DNA from: Streptomyces sp. SID4985
GTDB lineage: Bacteria; Actinomycetota; Actinomycetes; Streptomycetales; Streptomycetaceae
NCBI RefSeq assembly: GCF_009863025.1
Contig: NZ_WWIR01000391.1
Coordinates: 1 to 39,599, forward strand
DNA: 39,599 nucleotides
Reading direction: 5' to 3'
In this document: piece by piece, positions 8,151 through 15,275 of the stretch
Position numbering within the stretch: position 1 is the stretch's first letter
Layout of the letters: each line of letters begins with the position of its first letter
Position numbers and translations under genes: made by a program
Notes under the pieces: generated by a model
The model's input: only the letters and a program-made list of their open reading frames with translations
Database searches by the model: none
What the model was told of the DNA's origin: nothing

Positions 8151-8378
8151 TCAGTCGTCCGTGACGGTCACCGCCGCCCGGGACGAGTCCTCCGTGACGG
8201 TGATCGCGCCGACGGGGCAGGCCCGCGCCGCCTCTCGCACCATCGGGTTGTCGGTGGCGTCCTCGCGGCCCGGGATCAACGAGCTGTAGCCGTCGTCGTC
8301 CTGGGTGAAGACCGCCGGGGCGGCCAGCGCGCACTGTCCCGCGCCGATACAGGTGTCCGTGTCGATGTCGATGTGCAT
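8151..8378 (-). CDS. 3Fe-4S ferredoxin, P450 partner
   Basis: 75-residue acidic ferredoxin. Cysteines are at 10, 16 and 54: C10-IGAGQ-C16 and C54-P. The middle position of the usual C-x2-x2-C set is not Cys, so a single [3Fe-4S] cluster is expected, as in the small ferredoxins beside Streptomyces CYP105 genes. It delivers electrons to the P450 encoded 12 nt upstream on the same strand; no ferredoxin reductase lies in the window. Its ribosome site (AAGAGG) overlaps the end of the P450 gene region, consistent with coupled expression. Confidence 0.93.
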   Translation of the reverse strand: MHIDIDTDTCIGAGQCALAAPAVFTQDDDGYSSLIPGREDATDNPMVREAARACPVGAITVTEDSSRAAVTVTDD

Positions 8379-8390
8379 GGCCTGAGCCTC

Positions 8391-9620
8391 TTACCAGGTC
8401 ACGGGGAGGTCCAGCATCCCCTGGATCGTGTCGCCGGGTTTGAAGGGGATCTCCTCGGCCGGAACGGCGAGGCGCAGCCCGGGCAGCCGGGTCAGCAGCG
8501 AGCCGAGGGCGATCTCCAGCTCGGCCCGCGCGAGGTTCTGCCCCAGGCACTGGTGGATGCCGAAGCCGAAGGCCACGTGGTGGCGGGCGGAGCGGTGCCA
8601 GTCCAGGCTGTCGGGGTCCTCGTACACGGCCGCGTCGCGGTTGATGACCGAGGTGGAGAAGAGCACGCCCTCCCCGGCCCGGATGGTCTGCCCCTCGACC
8701 TCGATGTCCTCCAGGGCGATCCGCACCAGGCCGTCCGCGATGGACAGCATCCGCATCAGCTCCTCGACCGCGCCGGGCAGGAGCGCGGGGTCGGCGCGCA
8801 GCTCGGCCAGCCGCTCGGGGTGCCGGAGCAGGGTGAAGGTGCCCAGCGAGATCATGTTGGCGGTCGTCTCGTGCCCGGCGACGAGCAGGATGAGCCCGAG
8901 CGAGACGGTCTCCGCACGGTCCAGGGCGCCCTCGAGCAGCTGCTGGTGCACGAGGTCGTCGAGCACACCGTCGCCCGGCCCGGACGCGGCGGCCTTGCGG
9001 TCGACGAGAGCGCCGAGGTATTTCTCCAGCTCCACCCGGGCGGCCTGGGTGTCCTCGGCGGTCGGGCCGCGCAGCAGCCTGCGGGACTGTTCCTCGAAGA
9101 ACTCGTGGTCGTCGTACGGCACCCCGAGCAGGCCGCAGATCACCATGGACGGCACGGGCAGCGCGAAGGCGGAGACCAGCTCGGCGGGCGGGCCCTGCTC
9201 GATCATCGCGTCGAGGATGTCGTCCACGATGCGCTGGATGGCCGGCCGCAGCGCGGCGGCGCGCTTGACGGTGAACGACGGGATCATCATCCGCCGCTGG
9301 ACCTTGTGCTCGGGGTCGTCCAGGCCCAGCAGCGCGACCCGCCGGTCCCGCACCCCGGCGAAGCGGGCCGAGGGGACGGGAAAGCCGGGCCTGGTGCGGT
9401 CGCTGGACAGGCGGGGGTCGGCCAGCAGCGCGCGGGCCGCGGTGTGCCCGGTGACGGCCCAGACCTCGCGGCCGTCGAACAGCGTGACCCGGGACAGCGG
9501 CCGTGCCTCGCGCAAGGGGCCGTACCCGGTGGGCGGGTGGTAGGGACAGGTGCGGTCCTGCGGGAAGGCGACGGGGGAGGCCGGGGTGTCCGGCTCGATG
9601 ATGTCCGTCAGTTCCGTCAT
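8391..9620 (-). CDS. Cytochrome P450, CYP105-like
   Basis: 409 residues from ATG 9620 (GAGG 7 nt upstream). The P450 landmarks are complete: I-helix AGHETT (248-253), K-helix E287-x2-R290, and the haem loop FGFGIHQCLG with ligand Cys358. The N-terminal CPYHPPTGYGPLRE and LLGLDDPEHKVQRRMMIPSFTVKR match the soluble class I bacterial P450s of the CYP105 type. It would hydroxylate small molecules with electrons from the adjacent ferredoxin. CYP105 enzymes are usually xenobiotic- or antibiotic-modifying; the substrate here cannot be read. No dedicated regulator adjoins, but a perfect 10-bp inverted repeat lies upstream at 9699-9734. Confidence 0.93.
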   Translation of the reverse strand: MTELTDIIEPDTPASPVAFPQDRTCPYHPPTGYGPLREARPLSRVTLFDGREVWAVTGHTAARALLADPRLSSDRTRPGFPVPSARFAGVRDRRVALLGLDDPEHKVQRRMMIPSFTVKRAAALRPAIQRIVDDILDAMIEQGPPAELVSAFALPVPSMVICGLLGVPYDDHEFFEEQSRRLLRGPTAEDTQAARVELEKYLGALVDRKAAASGPGDGVLDDLVHQQLLEGALDRAETVSLGLILLVAGHETTANMISLGTFTLLRHPERLAELRADPALLPGAVEELMRMLSIADGLVRIALEDIEVEGQTIRAGEGVLFSTSVINRDAAVYEDPDSLDWHRSARHHVAFGFGIHQCLGQNLARAELEIALGSLLTRLPGLRLAVPAEEIPFKPGDTIQGMLDLPVTW

Positions 9621-9698
9621 GGAAAGACCTCGCAGACGAGAAGGTGCGTCGTGCCGATCTTCATTAGATGCCTGCGGCACCCATGGGGCGACGGCAAG

Positions 9699-9734
9699 TT
9701 CGGCCAGATCGGCGGTCCCCCGGGTCTGGCCGAA
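9699..9734. promoter_or_regulatory. Inverted repeat, candidate operator of the P450 unit
   Basis: Arms of 10 bp, TTCGGCCAGA and TCTGGCCGAA, match perfectly with a 16-nt spacer. The distance upstream of the minus-strand P450 start suits an operator. No protein can be named. Confidence 0.35.
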
Positions 9735-9944
9735 GAGCGTGGCCGTCATGAGCACGGAAGCACCGGTTCCGGCCGTTCCGGAGCGCACATCGCTTCTTCC
9801 CGGCCAGGTTACTCGGTTGCTTTCGGCCACTTTCAGTCTCCTGGACACGGGGGTGTTCCGGCCACCGCTGCGCGGTACGGATGATTGCGGCGCCCGCCGC
9901 TGTTGTGGCAGGTCGCAGAAGACAGCCGTACGAGCAAGAAGCCG

Positions 9945-9970
9945 TCTGAACGAGAACGTCTGAACGAGAA
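9945..9970 (+). repeat. Tandem 14-nt repeat in the leader of the F420-type gene
   Basis: TCTGAACGAGAACG is followed directly by TCTGAACGAGAA, then by GAGGACGAGG and ATG 9983. The second copy abuts the ribosome site. Confidence 0.55.
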
Positions 9971-9982
9971 GAGGACGAGGCA

Positions 9983-10432
9983 ATGCCGCTTGAGGGCGAG
10001 TACGAGCCCAGCCCGACCCAGTGGGTGCGCGAGCAGGTCGAGCTGTACGAGGGGTCCGGCGGGACCAAGGGGACGACGCTGCGGGACACCGGGCTGCCGG
10101 TGATCGTCCTGACCACCCGGGGCGCGCGCAGCGGCAAGATCCGCAAGACGCCGCTGATGCGGGTGGAGCACGACGGGAAGTACGCGGCGGTCGCCTCCGT
10201 CGGCGGCGCGCCCAAGCACCCGGTCTGGTACTTCAACGTCACGTCGGACCCGGCGGTCGAGCTCCAGGACGGCCCGGTCAAGCAGGACATGCGGGCCCGT
10301 GAGGTGACCGGCGCGGAGAAGGCCGAGTGGTGGGAGCGGGCGGTGGCCGCCTTCCCGCCGTACGCCGAGTACCAGGAGAAGACGGACCGGGAGATCCCGG
10401 TGTTCGTGCTGGAGCCGGTGGACGCGGACTGA
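9983..10432 (+). CDS. Nitroreductase-family deazaflavin (F420)-dependent oxidoreductase
   Basis: 149-residue protein of the DDN/FDOR-B type split-barrel fold. Typical motifs are [21 protein letters not shown] (phosphate-contacting strand-loop), [17 protein letters not shown] and the C-terminal PVFVLEP. Mycobacterial Ddn-like enzymes use reduced F420 to reduce quinones or nitro compounds; the actinobacterial set is large and mostly of unknown substrate. ATG 9983 follows GAGGACGAGG. Divergent from the CYP105-like unit. Confidence 0.88.
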   Translation: MPLEGEYEPSPTQWVREQVELYEGSGGTKGTTLRDTGLPVIVLTTRGARSGKIRKTPLMRVEHDGKYAAVASVGGAPKHPVWYFNVTSDPAVELQDGPVKQDMRAREVTGAEKAEWWERAVAAFPPYAEYQEKTDREIPVFVLEPVDAD

Positions 10433-10450
10433 GTCCGGCGCGGACAGGGG

Positions 10451-10534
10451 CCGCGGGACCTTGTCGCGATCCGGGTCCGCGGGCTTTGTCGCAGTCCGGG
10501 TCCGCGGGCTTTGTCGCGGTCCGGGTCCGCGGGG
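10451..10534. repeat. 25-bp tandem repeat, about 3.3 copies
   Basis: Units begin at 10451 (26 nt), 10477 and 10502 (25 nt each), followed by a partial copy at 10527. The core is CCGCGGG-CTTTGTCGC-GTCCGGGT, with few substitutions. It lies between convergent genes just after the stop at 10432. Confidence 0.8.
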
Positions 10535-10541
10535 AGTTTTT

Positions 10542-10569
10542 CGGGGGCGGTGCGCATGAACCGCCCCCG
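10542..10569. terminator. Perfect 10-bp hairpin between convergent genes
   Basis: CGGGGGCGGT (10542-10551) pairs with ACCGCCCCCG (10560-10569) across an 8-nt loop. A T-run sits on the 5' side in the plus direction, so neither direction has the classical U-tract after the stem. It may still terminate both genes, as many Streptomyces terminators lack U-tracts. Confidence 0.4.
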
Positions 10570-10586
10570 GGCCGGGCACTCGCCGG

Positions 10587-11582
10587 TCAGGCCCCGCCGC
10601 GCTCCCCCGTCGCGGCGGGGCTCTCGCGTGTCCCGGTGGCCCCGTCGCGGTCGGTGACGTCGAGGAAGATCCGGTCGGCCTCGGGGAACATCTCCGCGAC
10701 CGATCGCTTGATCCGTACGGCGACCTCCTCGACCCGCTCGCTGTCCAGCCCCGGCACGAGGTCGACACGGGCGGCCACCAGCGTGGAGTCGATGCCGGTC
10801 TTCATCGTGAACAGCGCCTCGACGCTGTCGATCTCCGGCTGCGCGCCCAGCAGCGCGCGGATGCGGGCGGTCAGTTCGGGGTCGGCGGCCTCGCCGATGA
10901 GCTGGTCGCGGGCCTCGCGGCCGAGCCGGTAGGCGATGTGGACGAGCAGCGCGCCGATCACCATGGAGGCGGCCGCCTCCCAGGCCACCTGCCCGGTCAC
11001 CATGTGCAGGAACATGCCGACGGCCGCGAAGGTGACGCCGAGCACCGCCGTGCCGTCCTCGGCGATCACCGTGCGCAGGGCGGGGTCGCTCAGATCGGCG
11101 GAGCCACCGCCCTTCCGGCGTGCCTGGTACAGCGCGCGGAGCAGGGAGAGCCCCTCCGCGACGAAGGCGACACCGAGCACGACGAGGCCCGCGACATAGC
11201 CGCTGAACTTCTCCTCCGCGCCCGAGCGCAGCGCCTCGAAGCCCTGGAAGAAGGAGAAGCAACCGCCCATCACGAAGATCCCGACGGCCGCGAGCAGCGA
11301 CCAGAAATACCGCTCCTTGCCGTACCCGAACGGGTGGCGCGGATCGGCCGGACGGCGGCTGCGGCGCAGCGCGGCCAGCAGGAAGACCTCGTTGAGGCTG
11401 TCGGCGACCGAGTGGGCCGCCTCCGAGAGGAGCGCGGGCGAGCCGGCGAACACTCCGCCGACGGCCTTGGCCACCGCGATCACCAGATTCGCGGCGAGCG
11501 CCACCAGAACGGTGATCCGGGTGTGCCGGTCGGCCCTGGTCCGCCGGGTCTGCTTCTTCCGCTTCGAGGATGTCCCGCTCAT
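10587..11582 (-). CDS. Cation diffusion facilitator (CDF) metal transporter
   Basis: 331-residue inner-membrane divalent-metal/proton antiporter. A basic N-terminal tail (SKRKKQTRRTR) precedes about six membrane helices. The metal-site helix 2 reads SEAAHSVADSLNE with His57 and Asp61, and helix 5 carries an acidic site at AEDGTAVLG. The C-terminal cytosolic domain (from about PELTARIRALL) has the CDF ferredoxin-like fold, with VEALFTMKTG and a C-terminal IFLDVTDRDGATG. The helix-2 HxxxD is the zinc/cobalt/iron-type site. ATG 11582 has a weak ribosome site. Metal identity is not determinable. Confidence 0.9.
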   Translation of the reverse strand: MSGTSSKRKKQTRRTRADRHTRITVLVALAANLVIAVAKAVGGVFAGSPALLSEAAHSVADSLNEVFLLAALRRSRRPADPRHPFGYGKERYFWSLLAAVGIFVMGGCFSFFQGFEALRSGAEEKFSGYVAGLVVLGVAFVAEGLSLLRALYQARRKGGGSADLSDPALRTVIAEDGTAVLGVTFAAVGMFLHMVTGQVAWEAAASMVIGALLVHIAYRLGREARDQLIGEAADPELTARIRALLGAQPEIDSVEALFTMKTGIDSTLVAARVDLVPGLDSERVEEVAVRIKRSVAEMFPEADRIFLDVTDRDGATGTRESPAATGERGGA

Positions 11583-11694
11583 CCGTCACCGAATGCCCCG
11601 GACCGGGCGGTTCATACGGCGTCGGGGAGGGCGAAACGGGTGGCGCGTCCCGCTCGGCCGACAAGAGGTCCGTGACGTGAGGAAGGAGTGATCC

Positions 11695-11994
11695 ATGGCG
11701 AAGAACAAGACCAAGCTTCCCCTCCACTACCAGCCGGTCGGCTTCCTGCTCAGCTGGGCGGGCGGCGCGCTCGCGGGGCTGGCGTTCCGCAAGGTGTGGA
11801 CGGTCGTCCGGCACGAGGAGCACGCGCCCGACCCCCTGGACCCGGACCGGGGCTGGGGCGAGATCCTGCTCGCGGCGGCGGTGCAGGGCGCGATCTTCGC
11901 GGTGGCGCGCAGTGCGGTGGACCGCACCCGGGCGAAGGCGGTCGCCCGCTCGACGGGGAGCTGGCCGCAGCCGCACGCGGCGAAGCAGCACTGA
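11695..11994 (+). CDS. DUF4235 membrane protein
   Basis: 99-residue protein with hydrophobic helices at about 15-32 (GFLLSWAGGALAGLAFRKVW) and 52-70 (EILLAAAVQGAIFAVARSAV), matching DUF4235, a small actinobacterial membrane family of unknown function. Ribosome site AGGAAGGAG lies 6 nt before ATG 11695. Divergent from the CDF gene. A Lys/His-rich C-terminus (PHAAKQH) is probably cytosolic. Confidence 0.85.
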   Translation: MAKNKTKLPLHYQPVGFLLSWAGGALAGLAFRKVWTVVRHEEHAPDPLDPDRGWGEILLAAAVQGAIFAVARSAVDRTRAKAVARSTGSWPQPHAAKQH

Positions 11995-12053
11995 GCGACG
12001 GCGGCACCGCGCCAGACACCGCATCGGGCACCGCACCAGGCACCGTCGGGCGC

Positions 12054-12146
12054 CATGATCGAGCCACGCAATCGCTTACGTATCCGCAGCTCGATCATGT
12101 TCGAACGACATGCGTCAAAGTCGAAGACATATGTCAATCGAACATG
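12054..12146. promoter_or_regulatory. Nested inverted repeats upstream of the STAS gene
   Basis: A comparatively AT-rich patch holds three symmetric elements: CATGATCGAGC (12054-12064) paired with GCTCGATCATG (12089-12099), a perfect 11-bp repeat; CATGTTCGA (12096-12104) paired with TCGAACATG (12138-12146), a perfect 9-bp repeat; and the palindrome GACATATGTC (12126-12135). The first two share CATG at 12096-12099, so alternative pairings are possible. It could be a promoter with operators, or a folded leader RNA. The nearest downstream gene starts at 12222. Confidence 0.5.
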
Positions 12147-12221
12147 CTCAAATTCCTTCTGTCGAAGGCGAGTAGGCGGGCGCGGAGTGCGTCACGGGCG
12201 CGGGTGGGAGGTGATGTCGTC

Positions 12222-12602
12222 GTGCGACAGGACCCCACCCCGCCCACCCGGCATCTGCGGGTGCACGAGGACCGGGGCCACACGGTCCTGGAGTTACGCG
12301 GCGAGATCGACATCGCCACGGCCGCCGAGATCGCCCCGCTGCTCGACCGCCTCACCGGCCGCCCCGGCGTCCGGCTCGTCCTCGACCTGCGCCCCGTGGA
12401 GTTCTTCGACTGCTCGGGGCTGCGCCTGGTCCACCGCGCCCGCGGCCGCCTCCTGGAGCGCGGCGGCCGTCTCCATCTGGTCTGCACCCACCCCCTGACC
12501 CTCCGTGTCTTCCGCGTCACCGGTCTGACCCGCCTGCTGCCCCCGCACCCCACCCTGGAGTCGGTGATCAACGCGTCGGACGGGAACGGGAAGCCCCGCT
12601 GA
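12222..12602 (+). CDS. STAS-domain anti-sigma factor antagonist, contains a TTA codon
   Basis: 126-residue STAS protein. GTG 12222 is chosen for GGGAGG 10 nt upstream; another GTG at 12204 is possible. Motifs: TVLELRGEIDIATAAEI (strand and helix 1), RLVLDLRPVEFFDCSGLRLVHRA (strand and phosphorylatable Ser region, with Ser after the conserved Asp-Cys) and the C-terminal strand VFRVTGLTRLLP. Such proteins bind and release anti-sigma kinases when unphosphorylated. No RsbW-like kinase adjoins, so the partner is elsewhere. Leu25 is encoded by TTA (12294-12296), read by the developmentally controlled bldA tRNA in Streptomyces; I noticed no other in-frame TTA in the window. A 6-bp hairpin (12594-12608) straddles the stop. 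Confidence 0.88.
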   Translation: MRQDPTPPTRHLRVHEDRGHTVLELRGEIDIATAAEIAPLLDRLTGRPGVRLVLDLRPVEFFDCSGLRLVHRARGRLLERGGRLHLVCTHPLTLRVFRVTGLTRLLPPHPTLESVINASDGNGKPR

Positions 12603-12632
12603 GCGGGGTACGGCCGTCACCGCGCGCCCGGT

Positions 12633-13586
12633 TCACTCGTTCTTCGGTTCCTCGAACAGCGCGCTCACCGATTCTCCGTTGTGGATGCGGCGTACGGCCT
12701 CGGCGAGGGCCGGGGCGATGGAGAGGACGCGGAGTTTCTCGGGGTGGTCGTCGAGGGGCACCGGGACCGTGTTGGTGCAGACGATCTCCAGGACGTCCGG
12801 CTGTTCGCTGAGCCGCTTCAGCGCACCGGCGGCGAACAGCCCGTGGGTGCAGGCGACCCGGATCGAGCGGGGGCCCAACTCACGCAATTTGTCGAGCAGT
12901 TCGAGCACGGTACTGCCCTTGGCGATCTCGTCGTCCAGCACGATGACGTCCCGCCCGGCCACCTCGCCGATGACGGAGCTGATGCTCACCCGGTCGTCCG
13001 CGAACCGCTGCTTGGCGCCCGCCGCCACCTGCGCCCCGATGAGCCGCGCGAAGGCGGCCGCCTCCTTGGCGTTGCCGAGGTCCGGGGAGACGACGGTGGT
13101 GCGGGAGAGGTCGTACCGCGAGAAGTGCGCGGCCAGTTCGCGCAGCGCGTGCAGATGGTCGACGGGGACGGAGAAGAAGCCGTGCACCTGAGGGGCGTGC
13201 AGGGTCATGGCGAGCACCCGGCTCGCCCCGGCCGCCACCAGCAGGTCGGCGACGAGGCGGCCGCCCAGCGAGATGCGGGGCGCGTCCTTCTTGTCGGAGC
13301 GGGCGTAGGAGTAGTGGGGCATCACGACGGTGATCCGGGCGGCCGAGGCACCCCGCGCCGCGTCGCACATCAGCAGCAGCTCGACCAGATGCTCCTGCAC
13401 CGGCTTGACCAGCGGCTGGATCAGGAACACGTCCCGTTCCCGGCAGTTGGCCTGGAGCTGCACCTCCAGGCAGTCGTTGGCGAAGCGGCTCACCCGCGTC
13501 GGGCTGAGCGGCACCCCGAGATGCGCGCAGACCTCCTCGGCCAGCCGGGGATGGGCACTGCCACTGAAGACGGCGATGTCTCGCAC
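12633..13586 (-). CDS. prs: Ribose-phosphate pyrophosphokinase (PRPP synthetase), divergent paralogue
   Basis: 317 residues, the usual length for class I Prs, which makes PRPP from ribose-5-phosphate and ATP for nucleotide, His and Trp synthesis. Motifs: HYSYARSDKKDAPRISL (ATP/R5P region), TLHAPQVHGFFSVPVDHLHA (catalytic His130), VVSPDLGNAKEA, and the PRPP loop VIVLDDEIAKGST (214-226). That loop differs from the common DDMIDTAGT form, and the flexible loop AKQRFADDR (191-199) replaces KRRP-type sequence. This looks like a secondary paralogue rather than the housekeeping enzyme beside glmU. GTG 13586 follows GAGGAG. Convergent with the STAS gene, 30 nt apart. Confidence 0.88.
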   Translation of the reverse strand: MRDIAVFSGSAHPRLAEEVCAHLGVPLSPTRVSRFANDCLEVQLQANCRERDVFLIQPLVKPVQEHLVELLLMCDAARGASAARITVVMPHYSYARSDKKDAPRISLGGRLVADLLVAAGASRVLAMTLHAPQVHGFFSVPVDHLHALRELAAHFSRYDLSRTTVVSPDLGNAKEAAAFARLIGAQVAAGAKQRFADDRVSISSVIGEVAGRDVIVLDDEIAKGSTVLELLDKLRELGPRSIRVACTHGLFAAGALKRLSEQPDVLEIVCTNTVPVPLDDHPEKLRVLSIAPALAEAVRRIHNGESVSALFEEPKNE

Positions 13587-13674
13587 GATCCGCTCCTCGC
13601 ATGATCCGTACGGGCTGCGGCGGCCATGCTAGCGGCGTCCCGCGCCTCCCCCGCGCCACCGACCCGCACGTGAT

Positions 13675-13686
13675 CCGGACGTCCGG
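13675..13686. promoter_or_regulatory. 12-bp perfect palindrome between prs-like and DUF4230 genes
   Basis: CCGGACGTCCGG lies between divergent starts at 13586 and 13745, close to where the plus-strand promoter would be. A possible minus-strand -10 for the prs-like gene is TAGCAT at 13626-13631. Confidence 0.3.
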
Positions 13687-13744
13687 TCAACTCACCGGTC
13701 TGTGAAGGGATTTGGCGGGCATCTGTTCGGGGGAAGGAGGACCC

Positions 13745-14413
13745 GTGGACAAGACCAGTTCCGTCAGAGACCTGCCCCGCCGCCTGCCCGGCTGGGCCAA
13801 GGTGGTGACCGCGATCGCCGTCGTCCTGGTGCTGCTGCTGGCGGGGATACGGCTGGCCGTACTCCCGGGCATCAAGGACCTGTTCGGCACCGAGACGCAC
13901 GACCGTTCCGGCCCGGCACTTCTCAAGTCCATCCAGGACATGAGCCGTTACGACGCCGCCTCCGGCAACTTCCAGGTGGTGGTGGACCTGGAGAAGGACG
14001 CCAAGCTCCTCCCGGACGCGCTCCGGGGCACCCGCACGCTGTACGTCGGCGCGGGCACCGTGGACGCCTATGTGGACCTGGGGAAGCTGGGCAAGCAGGA
14101 CGTGAAGGTCGACAAGGACCGCACCTCCGCCACCCTCCGCCTCCCGCACGCCCGGCTCGGCAAGGCGGCCCTCGATCCGGACCGCTCCTACGCCGTCTCC
14201 AAGCAGCGCGGACTCCTCGACCGCCTCGGCGACTTCTTCTCGGACAACCCCAACGGCGAGCAGGCGGTGCAGAAACTCGCCGTCAAGCACATCGGCGAGG
14301 CCGCCAAGGACAGCGAGCTGACCACGCGCGCCGAGACCAACACCACCGACATGCTCCAGGGTCTGCTGCACTCCCTCGGCTTCGACAAGGTGAGCGTCAC
14401 CTACGGCTCCTGA
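13745..14413 (+). CDS. DUF4230 membrane-anchored protein
   Basis: 222 residues from GTG 13745, preceded by GGAAGGAGG. One N-terminal membrane helix (about 18-38, WAKVVTAIAVVLVLLLAGIRLAV), then a soluble DUF4230 domain: GPALLKSIQDMSRYDAASGNFQVVVDLEKD near the start, TLYVGAGTVDAYVDLGKL, then repeated beta strands and a C-terminal helix ending HSLGFDKVSVTYGS. Function is unknown. The orientation (N-in, domain outside) is inferred from the basic N-terminus. It precedes the VanZ-family gene by about 95 nt on the same strand. Confidence 0.85.
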   Translation: MDKTSSVRDLPRRLPGWAKVVTAIAVVLVLLLAGIRLAVLPGIKDLFGTETHDRSGPALLKSIQDMSRYDAASGNFQVVVDLEKDAKLLPDALRGTRTLYVGAGTVDAYVDLGKLGKQDVKVDKDRTSATLRLPHARLGKAALDPDRSYAVSKQRGLLDRLGDFFSDNPNGEQAVQKLAVKHIGEAAKDSELTTRAETNTTDMLQGLLHSLGFDKVSVTYGS

Positions 14414-14509
14414 ACGCAAGTCCCCGGGGACGAGCACCCGCACGGCCCCCGCACGCCCGCACCCGTACAGCCCCTGAACACACACCCGCATCCCCGACCG
14501 GAGGACCGC

Positions 14510-15178
14510 ATGGCCCGTACCGCCCCCCGCCTGCCCGCCGCGCTGCGCCTGCCGAGGCGAGGTGAGCGGCCCGAACGGAAGGCGAAGACAGGCCGGGCGA
14601 GCGCTCCCGGGAAGGCCGCCGCACCCGTGAAGACCGGACGAGCGGGCTTCCTCGGGAAGCTCCGGCGGACGAGCGCCCCCGAGAAGGCGGCGCCGCCCCC
14701 GGGCCCCCGGCCGCTCCCGCTCCCGCTGCGGCTGCCGATCATGCTGCTGGCCTTCGTCTTCATGGTGGCCTTCGCCATCCTCCTCGCCCGGGTCACCCTG
14801 GAGCCCTCCCCGGCCTCGGTGGCACTGACCCACAGCAATCTGCATCCGGGCCGCTCCCTGCGGGCGTACCTCGACTACGCGTCCGTGCGCGACGTGGTCC
14901 GGCAGCTCGGCGGGAACATCCTGCTCGGCGTGCCGTTCGGCGTGCTGGTGCCGGTCCTCGCGCCGCGCGCCCGGGGTGTCCTCCAGGTTCTCGCGCTCAC
15001 GGCGCTGGTGATGCTGATGGTCGAGCTGACGCAGGGCGCGCTGATCACCGGGCGGGCCTTCGACATCGACGACGTGATCCTCAACACCGGTGGTGCGCTG
15101 ATCGGTTGGGCGTTGCTGGGCCGTCGCCTCGGCCGGGCGGTGCACGCGCGACGGGTGCGGGAGCCCGCCGACGCCTGA
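14510..15178 (+). CDS. VanZ-family membrane protein with basic N-terminal extension
   Basis: 222 residues. A 70-residue Lys/Arg/Ala/Pro-rich cytosolic tail precedes about four membrane helices starting at LPIMLLAFVFMVAFAILLA. VanZ-domain hallmarks are HPGRSLRAYLDYASVRDVVRQLGGNILLGVPFGVL and the final ELTQGALITGRAFDIDDVILNTGGALIGW. VanZ of the vanA cluster gives low-level teicoplanin resistance, but this family is widespread in actinobacteria without glycopeptide links. No van genes are near. ATG 14510 follows GGAGG. Confidence 0.88.
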   Translation: MARTAPRLPAALRLPRRGERPERKAKTGRASAPGKAAAPVKTGRAGFLGKLRRTSAPEKAAPPPGPRPLPLPLRLPIMLLAFVFMVAFAILLARVTLEPSPASVALTHSNLHPGRSLRAYLDYASVRDVVRQLGGNILLGVPFGVLVPVLAPRARGVLQVLALTALVMLMVELTQGALITGRAFDIDDVILNTGGALIGWALLGRRLGRAVHARRVREPADA

Positions 15179-15192
15179 GGCTTCCCAACTTC

Positions 15193-15238
15193 TGGTCCGC
15201 ACCAAGGTATTGACGTGTCATCAGTTCACTCCTTGAAT
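15193..15238 (+). promoter_or_regulatory. Promoter with DasR-like site ahead of the GH16 gene
   Basis: TGGTCCGCACCA (15193-15204) is an inverted repeat with TGGT/ACCA arms and matches 9 of 12 positions of the DasR dre core TGGTCTAGACCA. It sits directly upstream of TTGACG (15210-15215), and 17 nt further lies TTGAAT (15233-15238), a plausible -10. Streptomyces glycosidase genes often carry such sites beside the -35. The element precedes ATG 15276. Confidence 0.5.
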
Positions 15239-15275
15239 CGAGGTGCAGCAGACCCCCCACGGGAAACGGAGAGTC

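Larger units (their letters stand above)
9621..9982. other. Divergent intergenic region between the P450 and F420-type oxidoreductase genes
   Basis: 362 nt without a credible gene. It holds a perfect 10-bp inverted repeat (TTCGGCCAGA at 9699-9708, TCTGGCCGAA at 9725-9734) about 80 nt upstream of the P450 start, placed where a repressor or activator could act. Just before the plus-strand gene a 14-nt unit TCTGAACGAGAACG is repeated in tandem (9945-9958, then 9959-9970 in part), ending in the ribosome site. Confidence 0.5.

Noticed and set aside
10542-10569. Classical terminator with U-tract
   Set aside because: The T-run precedes the stem in the plus direction and becomes an A-run after it in the minus direction, so only the hairpin itself is supported.
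12096-12146. Possible LexA box (TCGAAC/GTTCGA half sites)
   Set aside because: Half sites are not arranged as TCGAAC-N4-GTTCGA; only one half fits each time.
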